Counted from the first letter of the stretch, positions 23,737 through 35,728 are shown. The stretch is 64,000 bases of DNA from Camellia lanceoleosa (GCA_025200525.1 CM045758.1:189614463-189678462); one strand, 5' to 3'. Notes: generated by a model from the letters alone, not told the origin. A program made the numbers and translations.

Positions 23737-26064
23737 CTATCGATGTTCTCGAGAAGCCATGAGAAGACCCCAAATGGAAATGTTTGCTTGGATCTTTTTC
23801 AGTTGTTTTAGAACCAGGTCTTCTTCTACCTCTTTTTCTTTTTCTTTCTCTTTCTCTTTCTCTACCTTTTTATCTTTGCCAGAGGGCTCTCTTTGGTCTA
23901 GATGTGGAGGCTTGAAGTAGCACCCACTCTTGGTCAAATGATCAATTTCGTCTGCATACCAAGTCTCATCTGATACATGGTTTACCCATTCATCATCAGT
24001 GTGGGCAAGCTGTAGGTCATTATCATCCCACAATTTGCCTTCATCGACTGAAAGGCAATTATCTAGCGTTTCTTGAATCATTCCAATAGTATACTCTGAA
24101 TGGCTTTATGGACTTTCTGGTTCTTTTTCTTTTCCTCTGGAACTCTTTCCTTTACCACATTCAATAGGGTTTCTGAAATCAAGTCTTAGTTCATCCCCTT
24201 TTCTTTCAGTTTTCTCATCAAAAGCTTCGTCATCACTTGACCAACCGTGACTGTAATTCTTCGGTTCCCACCATTCCACTTGCACATTCCCAAGATCTAA
24301 TTCTTCAAAGAAATGAAGATTAGCCAAGTCCTCCTCTAGGTCGGCCAAATCATCTAACCCTTGCTCAAGTAAATCCTCTCTAACAACATTGATAGAAAAT
24401 GAGTCAAGCAGATCAACCTCAAGCTTTAGTTGACCACTGAGAGCAATATACCGGCTAGGATCATACTTTTTCTCTAATAGTTTGCCATCCTCAAACATAG
24501 GTACTACCACTATAGGGTTTTTGGGTTTTGGCTGGGTTGGAGGTGCATCCATCATGCATAACTCAGTGCCTTCAGGAATATATACCTCAGGTTTTGGTAA
24601 ATAGGTAGGTGTGATATAGATATTGGGCTTAAAGGTGGATGAAAATGTATGGATGAGGTTAAGATGAGGAGGTGGTGGAATTCTGTCATGGGATGGCAAC
24701 AGATTGGTAGTGACATTAGGTTTTGGTGATTGTGGAGGAGCTATGACTTTATTGTCGATGAGATCTTGGATCTCATGACGAAAACAACTGTGATGCATGT
24801 CATGTCCTTGTTGTTGGTGGAAAGCACAGTGTTTGGTAGGGTCATGTTTGGCTGGGAGAGGTTCGGGAAGAGGTCGGGGGTCCAAAGGCTTCAAATACCC
24901 TTGTTTTGTCAAGATGTTCATTGCTTTAGAGAGTGACATATATAGAGGGGTGAATGTTTTGCTTGGGGCTTGGGTTGTGTTTTGCGGGCCAGTATAAGCA
25001 AAGGGGTCGGCTATTTTAGAGGTGGTGGCAACCAAGTTGAGTTCAGAGGGCTTCACAGCTGTGCTACCACTGGTGGTAGCATTGGAACTGCGACCAAAAG
25101 GCTTCCAAACAGGTTCCTTATCCTCCATAATGATTCCCTGTTTGATAGCATCCTCTATCTGGACCTCTATCTCATTTAAGTCATTAAAAGTGAAGAGCGG
25201 AAGGACTATCATTTTTTGTAACATCTTTCCATGCAGATTTCTAACTATCATATGGATTTGGTCTTTTTCAAGTGGCATGTTGGTCATCATTGCTGCTTTT
25301 GCCCTCCATCTGGTGATAAAAGCCACGAAACTTTGATTGGGCTCTTGACGGGTGGCCTCTAATTCCTAAGTAGTCACTTCAATCTAGGTGTTATAAGTAT
25401 ATTGGGTGATAAAGGCCCTGGCCAACTCCTCCCAACTTTATTTTACCGAGTCCTCTAACTTGGCATACCAGATGACAGCCACTCCTGACAAAGTTCGTCC
25501 GAATAAAGAGAGCTTTTGCGGACGAGTCAGATCCATAGGCTTTAAGACATCAGAGAACAGGCAAATGTGCACTATTGGGTCGCCGGATCCATTAAACCTA
25601 TCAATGTATGGCATTTTGAACCGTTCTGGAAACTTCACAGCTATCTCAGTGTACCCGTCTTCGATGTCCGGGATTGAATTGACTCCTTGAGCCTTTTTGA
25701 AAAGTTTTTCCAACTTGGCCAACTTCAACATAGTTGAGTCAAACTCGGGTGCTTCAGGGAGATGGAGCCCTCCCACTGGTTGTGGAAGAGGAAATGATCC
25801 TCCTGAAGTTTGTGCAGGAACCCTTAGATCTTCTGGTGAGTTAAGTTCGGGAAACTCGTTAGCTGGTGGAGGTGGAGGTGGGCTGGATGAGTCCTTTGGA
25901 GGTGGTTGAGTAATGGACCCCCCAAATAAGCATTGTAGTTCAGCAAGAGTATTTCCTTGAGTAGCAAGAGTAGTGCCTTGGGCAGCAACCGTAGTGGCAA
26001 CAGTATCCATGCTCCGTTGACAGGCCAATAGCATGTCTACTATATTTTCTGGAATCTGAGCCAT
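23737..26064 (-). pseudogene. Element B Gag
   Basis: The minus-strand frame starts at an ATG at 26,064 (MAQIPENIVDML). It has a coiled-coil-like N-terminus, a Pro-rich linker, then the Tat-type capsid region with PYIDRFNGSGDP, followed by FITRWRAKAAMM. A CxFHx4GHx6C knuckle (CAFHQQQGHDMHHSC) is near 24,800. The downstream part is Pro-rich, then acidic, with a Lys/Glu repeat at about 23,820-23,880. TAA at 25,438 and two TAGs before 25,330 split it into ORFs of 208 and 406 codons in one frame; another stop lies near 24,103. Gag forms the particle that packages element RNA. Confidence 0.9.
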
Positions 26065-26976
26065 TACTGATTCTGGTGAGTTGAGTGGTGATGATCTAGT
26101 AGGTGAAGAAGGGGTATTCTAGACAATTGATGAAGTTTTTACTTTGCTTCGTGTAACCGGTGGTAAAGAAACTAATATTGGCTGACCCTGAACCAAATCT
26201 GCACTTTTGCAAAGTCTGCCAACGTGAGTCCACAGAACTTGGGGGATATCAAACCTTTCAGAAGCTATAGTGCTCGACTACCTTGCTAAAACAAAACGGG
26301 ACCCCCAATCAGAATTTCATTAGCATCCCAGCTCAACTGATCACTGCTAACTCATGTTGAAAAACTGAACTCAACCTCACAAATTGAAATGACTGAACCA
26401 CTCATATGAATCTAAGAATTCCCATACATTGCACATAACACATAACACAAAAGAGAACAAACACCCCTATGGGGGCTACGGTTACCCTGTCCTCACTTTG
26501 AAATGATCTGGGGTTTCACTATTTAAACAAACGGCATCATACATCCCAGAAATGGGAGAGCATCCTGTCCTAATTTTGGAAGGTACTATAGCTTATTATA
26601 TGCACAAGGCTAGCTCTATTCTAGGGGTTGAAGTCAAGGTGATGTTACCAAAGAGTCCTTTGGGTCATAACCAATAAAGATCCCAGGAAATCAGAAGAGT
26701 CAAATAGTCTCTCTTCGGAGTCTGAGAACCTTAAATAGCAAAGCTAGATAGCAACGCTACTTAGCAGAGCTACTTTTTTGACAGATCTCAAAAGGTTACA
26801 ACACGAGGCCTCTAAGGTATCGTAAAGATAAGTGTAGTGTCACAAAAAGCTTGCCTATGCTCCTACCAGTATCTGGGCAACACAAGAACTTTAAGTGCAC
26901 CAATGCATGCCATGCAATAAACATATAATTGAAAATAAAAGTCATATCACGGATTTCGAGTCAAGGTTTCATAAAA
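26065..26976 (-). other. Element B 5' untranslated leader
   Basis: This stretch between the primer site and Gag has no supported ORF. Positions 26,660-26,830 resemble 5035-5200 of solo LTR 2, sharing 'aagatccca', 'agaagagtcaaatag' and 'ttttttgacagatct' cores over about 170-200 bp. The leader otherwise shows nothing recognisable. Confidence 0.7.
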
Positions 26977-26994
26977 TCCCCATCAGAGTCGCTA
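26977..26994 (-). other. Primer-binding site of element B (tRNA-Arg type)
   Basis: On the minus strand TAGCGACTCTGATGGGGA lies 5 bases after the LTR end TTACA. It resembles the complement of a tRNA-Arg 3' end (TGGCGACTCCACTGGGGA), with three mismatches. Arg-type primers are known in Tat/Ogre elements. Confidence 0.7.
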
Positions 26995-26999
26995 GAAAC

Positions 27000-29745
27000 T
27001 GTAACATGCCTGGGGGGTACCTGTGCGCGTTAAACAGTTCGGACTCCCGAGATCTCTTTGATCTAGTCTCACGAGGGCAATGTGAAACATAGATGAAAGT
27101 CCAGATTTGGCAACTTTTAGAAAATCCTTTTTTATTAGAAAGCCTTTTGTTAGAAATGAACTGCGTCATCAGATCTCAGAGTCACAACCTAATATTTATT
27201 TTGGAAAAATTAGGAAACCCATGACTCATGCCAAGGCCACTGTTCGTCGTAACCAAAGATGTTTGGCTCGGAACCTTAGGTACGAGAGGGGAAGGTCAAT
27301 AATGAGCACCCCCGCTCACCCGATCAAAGATCGGCCTCTACTAAACCATGATATATTTTATTTACTTTATATGTTCATATTTCAATTATTTAATAAATCC
27401 TAAAATTTACTATGTAAAGCATACAAGTATAGATTATGTCATTTATTTTGGAATAATTTGATTTCATGTAGTTTTGAAAGAGTTTTGGAGATACACAACC
27501 CAAATAAATTGAGTTTACAAGCATGAAAATCAACACTATTCCAAATTAAGTGACACAACCTCCATCCACTGGCATTCATACAGTTATATCAAGTAAGCAA
27601 GTAGCCACATGGTAGGATGCTTAAACATAATAAGAAAAATGCACAGAAACGGGATGCTAAAGCATAAAAACTTACATATTTATCGACGTTCCTCGAACAA
27701 CTACAAAACAAAGTTAATAAAACATGCATGATCTTATATACAAAATCCTAATGCAATTCACTCATGAGATGCAATTAAAGATTTGGCTTCTAAGATATGA
27801 CATGTGAATCATCTCAAAACATGAGGTAGCGCACATAATCACATAGAAATTGATTAAATCCACAAATGCAAACTTAGTCAAATCAAGATGCATGAAACAT
27901 AGATGCAAAGCATGGATAAAGAAAGCCAAAATGTGATGCATATTCACACATAAAAAAAGCAAATAAAAGAATGGGATAGAAAGAAGCGGGGCGGGGGAAT
28001 TATTACAACATTTTAAATGTTAGAAATCCGAGGAAGATGAATAAATATTACAACATAACATAAAAAAAAATCCTCACAAACACTCCTCAAAATGAAATAA
28101 ACATGATAAAATAGCAACTTCAAGCACCTCAAAGACTATCAAAGGTTGTCGGAAGGCTGCCCAATTTTGCCTAGGGGTTACAGGCATGGTCATGAAGGTT
28201 GCAGGCGTGATGGTGTATTTTTAGGTGGCTAGCCTGCCAACTAACAGGCTGAGTAGCTCGATAGGCTCGGCCAAATTCTATTTTCTTAGATTTCAACAAT
28301 AATATCTATAGGAGTCTCAACTCATTACTTTTAGTTAGATTACAACAATATGCAATATGACAAGAAATCAAAGCAAAAGACAAAAATAAGTTGAAATAAA
28401 AAGACAATGGGTTCAATATGACGTCTGATTAAACCCAACTCAATTTTATTATCTTGTGCCTCTTTTAGTCCAATTTTATTAGCCCTTTTAATTACATTGC
28501 CATTCTTTAGTCATTTTAGTCCAAAAATGAGTGTTATGTCCACTAAAATAAGAGAAGCGTTAAACAAGGAGTTGTTCTTGGCATGAGAGAGAGGTAATGC
28601 CCTGGTAATGAACCACTGAAGAGATTAAACCATTCAGCATGGAAGGTCTCTTTCTCGTGCTAAAAACAACATATATAGGACTTCAATTCACCACTTTCAA
28701 TTAGATTACGACAGTATAAAATATAATAATAAATCAAAGCAAAAGAGCAAAATAGATAAGAAATGCAAGAAAATGAAAGGTTTGTGAATTTCACCTTCTA
28801 AGGAAATGATGAACTTCTTAGTTCTCAAACTTCCTTTTAATCTCCCTCAAGTGTAGGAAGTGTGTTCTCAAATCCTCAATTCGAAATTATGGAGTTTATG
28901 GTATGAAAAATGGCTAACTCTCTAGTTTTTCTCACTTTCAATTACTAAACACTCTTTCTTATGATCAAGGCAATTGATCTTTGGCTATGTCAGAATTTTT
29001 GGAGTGGTTTTGGTGTATGGAAATGAGGAATTTCAGGAGCTATGGAAGCTTGGAAGTGTTTTGGCTCAAGTTTGAAATGGTTAATGGTTTCTCTCTTTTC
29101 TCTCTGACTCTTTCTAACTCTCTTTTCAATCAAATTTGTTTTGTTTTTGTTTTTCCCCCCCGCCCCCTCCCCTCTGAAATCTCTCCATTTGATTGCTTTA
29201 TATAGGCAACAAATAGATAATATAATAATATAAATCTATATATAATATAATAATATAAAGTATATAAAGATTATATATATATATTTATATATGTTTGCTG
29301 AGGTTGATGTCAGCAGCCGAGGGCTGACCGACATCAATATATTTTTTATTATTTTTCTTTTATTATATAATATAATATAATATAATATCTAAAATATCTA
29401 AAATATATAATTTACATAAAATACTAAACATATAATATAATAATATTAAACACGTATTTTAATATTATAAATTTTTTTACTATTTTCTTTTATATATATA
29501 GAATATATAATTTATACAAATTTATATAAAAACACTAAAAATATGAATAAACACATAAAATTATGCAAAATTACAAAAATACTAAAATAATGAAATATTT
29601 AGTATTTTAAAACAATTTGGCCATAACGGTGAAGGTTGGGATTATAGTTCAAATTCCATCTCTCTTCTTGAGAATTAATTGTCATCATCGGGTAATCAAA
29701 AGAAAGAGCCCAAGTCTTAGAGCCGGTCAAAATGGAGTGTCTACA
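27000..29745 (-). repeat. 5' LTR of element B
   Basis: The 2746-bp LTR runs on the minus strand from TGTAGACACTCC at 29,745 to GGCATGTTACA at 27,000. It aligns along its length with the 3' LTR, apart from a roughly 60-bp C/T-rich insertion at about 29,129-29,188 and a 27-bp AT insertion near 29,235 that the other copy lacks. Its last 350 bp share a conserved block with solo LTRs 3 and 4. No target duplication is intact. Confidence 0.92.
29196..29204 (-). promoter_or_regulatory. TATA box of element B 5' LTR
   Basis: TATATAAAG on the minus strand, about 540 bp inside the LTR, is conserved in the 3' LTR (9531-9539). The 5'-LTR-specific insertion at 29,129-29,188 lies directly downstream, in the region where transcription would start. 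Confidence 0.6.
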
Positions 29746-29750
29746 GACGG

Positions 29751-30713
29751 ATGAGTAGTAGGGGTGTCGGTAGGGGCATGGCGGTTCCCTTAGCTTTGTC
29801 ATTACTGACATCGGTGTTGGCGAGATTACATGAGGTTGTGAGAGTGGTGCAAGACGCTCTAGCTCACAATGAAGAGGACAACAGGCATACCCTCAAGCTT
29901 ACTAAGGAGTTTCTTCGCTCTAATCCACCGGAGTTTTTGGTGGAGGTAAAACCACTGGAGGCGGAGAGTTGGTTGGAATAGATTACCAAGACTCTTGATA
30001 TGCTCAGAGTCGAGGACGAGAGGTTGAGGATCTCTTTGGCAAGTTTTCAATTGAAGGAAGATGTGAATTATTGGTGGAAGTATACGAAGGGTATTGTAGG
30101 TGCCACGTGGGTTGCATTTACCGAGGCCTTTTTGGCCAAATATTTCCCTCTTGCTTGGGAAAGGTTGAGGGAACAGTTTGTTGAGTTGCACCAGGATGCT
30201 ACTCCTTTGGCTCAATTTGAGATGAGGTTCACTAGTTTGTTGAGGTTTGCTCCAGAGTTAGTGGCAACAGAGGAGCGCCGTTGTTATTAGTTTAAGAGGT
30301 GGTTACGTGATGATATCAAGGAGAAGGTGGTTGGATCCACAAGGAAGAATTATTTTGCTTTAGTTGAGGAAGTGGCCCATGTGGAGGCCATGGTTAGCAG
30401 TGTTGGTCAGGTTAGGGAGGAGGTCACTTCAGTAACTCCTACGGTTCATAAGCACTCTAGGCTTAGTAAGAGGTGGAGGCAAGCGCATGCTCACTCCCAG
30501 ACTCGGTCCTTGTCTTCGTCAGGGGTTTTGAGCTCGTCCGTTGGGGGATCCAGTGAGGTTCGGGCTCCAAATCAGGTTCAGAGTTGGGAGATTGCTATTT
30601 GTTTTAATTGTGGTCAGCAAGGCCATGTTAGACGCTTTTGCCCTTTGCGTGTAAATTCTTCGGGTGTTTTAGAATCTAGTCGAACTCTATCCCATCAGTC
30701 CAGTAGGGGATGA
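29751..30713 (+). pseudogene. Element A gag, main part
   Basis: A single plus-strand frame of 321 codons from ATG 29,751 is broken by TAG at 29,979 and TAG at 30,288. The N-terminus is Ser/Arg/Gly-rich. The middle has the retrotransposon gag pattern (EAESWLE, then DVNYWWKYTKG, then FTEAFLAKYFP). Near the C-terminus is a CCHC knuckle, CFNCGQQGHVRRFC. The knuckle binds RNA in the particle. The final part is Ser-rich. Both stops could come from CAG codons by C-to-T change. It continues the stub at 4714-4737 across element B. Confidence 0.88.
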
Positions 30714-30906
30714 TATCAGTACCAGACCCAAAAAGGCCAGCCTTCGAGAGCTTCACGAGGGTCGACTTTTCAACCAGCGCAGTAGTATCACCCTTGAGAA
30801 AGACTTTTGTTTTAGAGACCGATGTTATAAATTGTGAAGCTTTTGTTATTGATCGGTGTGCTGTAGGATGTTAAAGCACCGTGGTTGTGTGTTGTATATG
30901 TATATG
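30714..30906 (+). pseudogene. Element A, short relic after gag
   Basis: The sequence after the gag frame keeps coding-like composition but all three frames have stops. A protease would be expected here, yet no DTG or DSG motif can be read. It ends at the ATATG duplication of solo LTR 4. Confidence 0.4.
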
Positions 30907-33900
30907 TGTAGATACCCCATTTTTGACCGACCTCAAGACTTAGACGTCATCGGCTGTGCACTCGATGATTGTGCTTGTTTTGAGCGCCCGAAGTTCACGG
31001 CGAAACGCCTTGTCTTTAAGCCGTTAAACCCTTTTTGTTTTGTGCTTGTTTTTAGGCCAAACCTTGGTGCCTTTTGCCTGGAAGAAGGAGAGGCCTTGTT
31101 GACCACTTTTCCTCTTTGTCGACCACTTGAAGTGGTCAGTCGGCTAGGTGAGGTGGCCGATGACCATTTTTCTCCTTTTTCAAATATTTTCTTAGCCAGC
31201 TGTGCCAGCTGTTGTTCACTGAATGCCATCTCCATACACGTGTATGGAGGGATGAATGCAAGCCTTTGGCTTGATTTTCTATATAAAGGGAGGTCTCTCC
31301 CCCATCCTGAGAGGTTAGACAATTTTGAGAAAATTTCTCCCTCTCTCTCTAGAATTCTCTCTCTCTCTCCTCTTGTTTTGTGCTTGAAAGTTAGAATTCT
31401 CTACTCTTTTGCACTAAGACCCTTAACCAAACATCTTCATCTTGGAGCTGAGGTTCTTTGAGGCTTAGTTTGAGCTCCTAAGAGTGGTTTAAGCTCAAAA
31501 TTATGACTGATTTTGTCTTTGTGCTTCAAGAGGTAAAGAACTTGCCTTGGAAGCTTTGTTTTAGTTGCTTGCTTTGCCATCTTTTTACACATTTTGAGCC
31601 TAGTTTTCAAATACAAAAAACTCTGATTTTTGGGCCTTTAAATATTGGTTTGAAGTCATTTTTTGCTAAGGGGTTGTCCACCCTTCATGTTATTTGTTTG
31701 TGTGAGCTTTTGTGCCATCTTTTAGCATATTAAAATCCAACTTTTTGGGCCTTTAAACCACTAAAATTCAGAGTTATTTCAGTGGTAAAAAGTATATTTT
31801 GAAGTCCAAAAATGAAGGGTTAGCCTCCCCTCCTTGTGTCTCTCTTGCATGCCTAGTTAGCATTACATGGTAGCTTGATTTTGTAGCTTGTGTTAGCTTA
31901 GTTCAAGCATGTTTTAGACTCTGTTTTGCATGTTTCAACTCTGTTTTGGGTTGTTGGAGCATTTGTTGCTTGCTTTTTGTACTTATAGTGCAATTGTACT
32001 TACTAGTCTAGCATGCCTAATGGTTTAGCCTATTTTTGTAGCTTGTGTTAGCTTAACTTTAGGTTTTTTTAGCTACTATTTTGGCCTACTTTAACTTTGT
32101 TTTGGGCTGCTTAAGTCCTTCGAGGCTTGTGTTCCATGGCTATAGTGTAATGGTCTTCACTAGCTCATTGCGTTAAGGCTTTAAGCATGTTATGCTTGAA
32201 TTGTTTGCATGTTATAGCATCATTTTACATATGATTTCAGTGTATATAGCTCTGTCACACTCTCACTTATTTCACTCTTTCATTGCTTTTGAGAGTTGTG
32301 TTTTGAGTCTTGTTTGCAAGCTAACATGTGAGCATGTTTTTCTAGCCTTTTATGCCTCAATCTCGGCATATTTTAGCCCTTTGTTTTGGCATGTTTTAAC
32401 TCTGTCGAGTTGGTTTGGTCGATTAAGCTTTGTGTTGCATGCTTATAGTGTTGTGATCTTCACTAGCTTAATGTTTTAGGCTCTTAGCATGTCTTGCATG
32501 TGTTACTTACATGATTTAGTGTCTTTTTCATGCCATTTCAACACTGAAATATCTGCAAACTCCTTAATTCTTCACTTTTTACTTTGTTTTGAAAGTGGTC
32601 GTGAGCCTTGTTGGCTTGAGTGTGAAATGAAGGCTCTCATGCCTAATGGTTTTAATCCTCTCTTGAGGGTTTTACTAACCAACGACATGAGGCCTCTTTC
32701 ATGCTCAAGGTACTCGCTTAAGCCCTCTTTCCAATTAGAGGACTCTCACTTTGGACTTAATCGGTTAAAGGACTAATCGGTAATGTAAAATGTGTAAACA
32801 AAATAAACCAAGTAAAACTTGAGCAAGATAAGCATATTTGTGTTGCATTGCTTGTGTTTGGATCAGACGTTAATCCAAACACAAGAAAAATGGGACGTGT
32901 CATACTCAAAGTGATGAAACATGCCACTTTTCTTGGTTACCAACACCCTTGATCATGCGTGATAGGGTGGTTGTCCTTCGAATCTTATTTGTGCATTCAT
33001 TAACCTAGTACAAGCTTGGTTCTTTGGCCATCATACATTGAAAATGCTTGGTTGATGGCTTGAGAGCCAAGTGCTACACTCCTTTGAGCATGAGAAATGA
33101 TAAGGAGTGTAGCAGTACACACATTCCTTGAAAATGCTTTGTTTTACCTCTGTTGCTCTCTGTTGCAGCAAAAGAAGAAGTCCAGAAAATGGGAGTGGCC
33201 GACTGGTCACTTAAACTAGCCGACCGGCCAGTTAAGGTGGCCGACAGCCATTTTTTGTGGCCAACCAGCCACAAGTGAATTTTGTGCAAGTGTGTTCCTG
33301 TGTTAGAGCAAAGGCAATCTGGAAGTTGGTGCAATTTTCCAAGATTAAATAAGTGCAAACAGAGGCATCCGAGGGCAAGGCAATGTCATTTTCGGGTGGA
33401 GCAACCGAGCATGCATGCATCCCTTGCCCCGAGGCTATTTATTTGCTTTATTCATATAAGTGTTAAGCGTTGTAATTATTTAATTAGATTAGACAGTTAA
33501 TTAGTTTAATTGCTTTAATTAGCTTAGCATAGCTAGTTATTCAAATGATTTGCAATAATTAGTTAACTAGAATAGTAAATTAGTTTCGTTTTGTAATAAT
33601 TAGCTTAGCTTAGTGTAGCTTAGCTTATTCATTCGGACCCTCCTTCGAGAGGTCGCAATGTTGTAATAAGTGTGCGTGCATATGTGCATGTCTTCCAACC
33701 CCATGTCTTTCTCCCTTTTATTTATCCGCTTTCGATGGTTAGATTAGGGATCATGTTTCAATTAGCATACCTTATGCTTGCATATTGCATCATTCATTTG
33801 TCTTGCATGCATCGAGGCTTTATTGATTCAAACTGCATCGTATTTCAATACTTCTTTGAATATGTGTATCAAATCGTTGCATTCATATGCCATAACAGTA

Positions 33901-34754
33901 GTCGAGCCTATTAATTTCATGTTACATGTGTTGCATTAGGCATCTTAACATAGTTAGGATCATGCATTGTTTCTAACTAGTTCTTGTTTTGGCTTGGAGT
34001 ACCTTTGTAAGTTTTACGCTTTAGCATACTTGCATGAGTGTGTGTTACCATGATTCGCATGCTTGCCATGAGGCTATGTGCTTACTTGCTAAACTCCATG
34101 AATGCCTGTGGATGAAAGCTTGGTTGTTTGAATTGGAACAATTCGATGATTGTGAGTTTTAAGCCCACTTTGCGAAGTGGCAAATCATGTTTTAAGCCCA
34201 CTTGAGGGTGGCAAGTCCGCGTTTTAGCCCACTTGAGGGTGGAAAGTTCAAACCATTTTTGAAAACAAACATGAGTTGAATTCGTTCCAAGTCTTACGAT
34301 TTTAGTCTATACTTGCTTGTGCGCGTCACGTAGTAAGGTTAGCTAAATCCTTTGGAATAAGAACACATGTGTTTATCAAACAACATATCTTGTTTAGTAG
34401 AGGCCGATCTTTGATCGGGCAAGTGGGAGTGCTCATTTCAGACCTTCCCTCTCGTACCCAAGTTTCCAAGCGAGGCAACTTTGGTGATAGACGGACACGT
34501 GGCCTTTGGCATGAGTCGGGGTTTCCTAAATTTTCCAAAAACAAAACATTTAGGTGGCGACTCATAATCTAGCAAAGCAGTCGGTTTGGCATTATTTAAT
34601 TTAAAATCGATTTTCCAAAATGATTTTCGGATTGGACTCTTTGGTGTTTATCGGTTTCACATTGCACTTTGTGAAATAAGATTGAGCTGTGACAGAGTCT
34701 GAACTATAAGACCAATTCGAGCTCTCTGAAGGGGCGAAGAAAGTCGAGTCTACA
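30907..34754 (+). mobile_element. Solo LTR 4 (TSD ATATG), nested in element A
   Basis: The block begins TGTAGATACCCCATTTTTGACC and ends CGAGTCTACA, with exact ATATG repeats at 30,902-30,906 and 34,755-34,759. It has 3848 bp and no internal region. Orientation is plus, from a TATA box at 31,280 and a CT-rich leader at 31,338-31,370. Family identity with solo LTR 3 is clear along most of the length, including the leader, the 'ggaccctcctt' stretch near 33,637 and the final 350 bp. It is about 600 bp shorter, mainly upstream of the TATA box. Confidence 0.92.
31280..31287 (+). promoter_or_regulatory. TATA box of solo LTR 4
   Basis: TATATAAA, 373 bp inside the LTR, is followed about 55 bp later by a CT-rich leader. 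It matches the layout of solo LTR 3 and element B. Confidence 0.55.
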
Positions 34755-34759
34755 ATATG

Positions 34760-35550
34760 CATTGTTGTTTATTTACCCTCATGTGTTGGGCATGTAATGA
34801 GTCTTGAACTCTCTTTTATGTATGTGTGATGAAAAGTTGTTAATGGAATTGATGATCCTAGTGTTGTTGTATATCAGATGTTGACTTTTGTGATGGTCAT
34901 GTGATGGCCTTTGATTTTGAATTAGTTTGGAAATTGTTTGTAGAAAATGAGAAATCATGAAACTTTTGTGGCTAGTGTAGTGTTGTGATGAGGGCCAAAA
35001 CTTTAAAGCTTTTATTGTGTTAAGTTTAAGGAAATGTGAGACCTTAGAGTTTTGTGAAGATTGGTGGAAGTGATGAGGGAATGTCTAATGGAGTGTGAGA
35101 TCCATATCTTGGCATAGTGAGGATGGCACTAGTGTGTGTCATTTAGTGTCTTGAGTTGTTGATTTATGAGTTCATTGTGGTCCTATCGACCGTGAATAGG
35201 GTCAGTGTTGTGCCATGGTCAGTTATGAATTGGAGATGTTATTAGATTGTGGGTACAGTTTTGAGTGGGAAAATAATTTCATGGATAGATGCTTGAAATA
35301 TTACTAGAGTGATAAATGGTTTGTGTTCTTAGGTAACGAGTGTATCATTGGTAAGAATTGTCTTGGGTGACTGGGATCGTGTGATCGCCATTGACCTATT
35401 CGGTCTTGTGTTGAATATAAGATCGTGTTTGTCATCTAGGCATGTGAGTAGAATTCCTATGGGAACAATAGTGGAGTAGTCTGTTTTGGGGAAGCCGAGA
35501 AGACTCTCAAAGTATGTGGAACGGTGTTTGGAAACCTGTCTCTTGGTAAA
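34760..35550. other. Unassigned stretch between solo LTR 4 and the viral insert
   Basis: This G/T-rich sequence should be the continuation of element A after the ATATG duplication, but I can recognise neither pol motifs nor the LTR. No ORF is supported. It may be a scrambled piece of element A or older host DNA. Confidence 0.4.
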
Positions 35551-35551
35551 C

Positions 35552-35703
35552 GGAGAATCTTCAAAGCCAATCTTCCGTAAATACAAAAACTTTAAAGAGT
35601 CAAAAAGTCTAAAAACCTATGAAGCTAAAAGTTCAAAATAGTAAATGAAATAAGAGCTTTAAGACTACAAGTATGCTTCCAGAGTTTAATTATGTAGAGT
35701 GCA
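35552..35703 (-). repeat. Viral terminal direct repeat, left copy
   Basis: About 152 bp matching 45,242-45,394 with few differences; it has the same orientation. It shows that the viral insert covers more than one full circle. The left boundary with flanking DNA lies at 35,540-35,552. Confidence 0.85.
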
Positions 35704-35728
35704 CCTTTTTTTTTCTTTTCTTTTTTTC
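35704..35728 (-). other. Candidate viral polypurine tract
   Basis: On the minus strand an A/G-only tract of about 25 bases precedes TGCACTC. The equivalent position at the other end of the copy (45,412-45,394) is also A/G-rich apart from one C. Purine tracts prime plus-strand DNA in reverse-transcribing elements, and this one sits just after the last ORF. Confidence 0.6.

Larger units (their letters stand above)
4738..29745 (-). mobile_element. Element B: Tat-lineage Ty3/gypsy retrotransposon
   Basis: This 25.0-kb span holds a minus-strand retrotransposon with LTRs at both ends. Removing the two nested solo LTRs (4991-7663 and 15,375-19,819) leaves about 17.9 kb. In minus-strand order it has the 5' LTR (29,745-27,000), tRNA-Arg-like primer site, Gag, protease, RT, RNase H, a second RNase H, integrase, a 4.4-kb 3' region with tandem repeats and an antisense ORF, polypurine tract, and 3' LTR (10,067-4738). 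Two RNase H domains plus a long 3' region and antisense ORF are traits of the Tat (Ogre/Retand) lineage. Flanks are GAAGC (4734-4738) and GACGG (29,746-29,750), a poor match, so the target duplication is decayed. In a hand-compared stretch of about 280 bp (7740 vs 27,340) the LTRs differ by roughly 5%. The pol frame has several stops and frameshifts. Confidence 0.92.

Noticed and set aside
22313..25690. Long plus-strand ORFs opposite element B pol and gag
   Set aside because: They are shadows of the minus-strand Gag-Pol frame; the protein motifs are on the minus strand.
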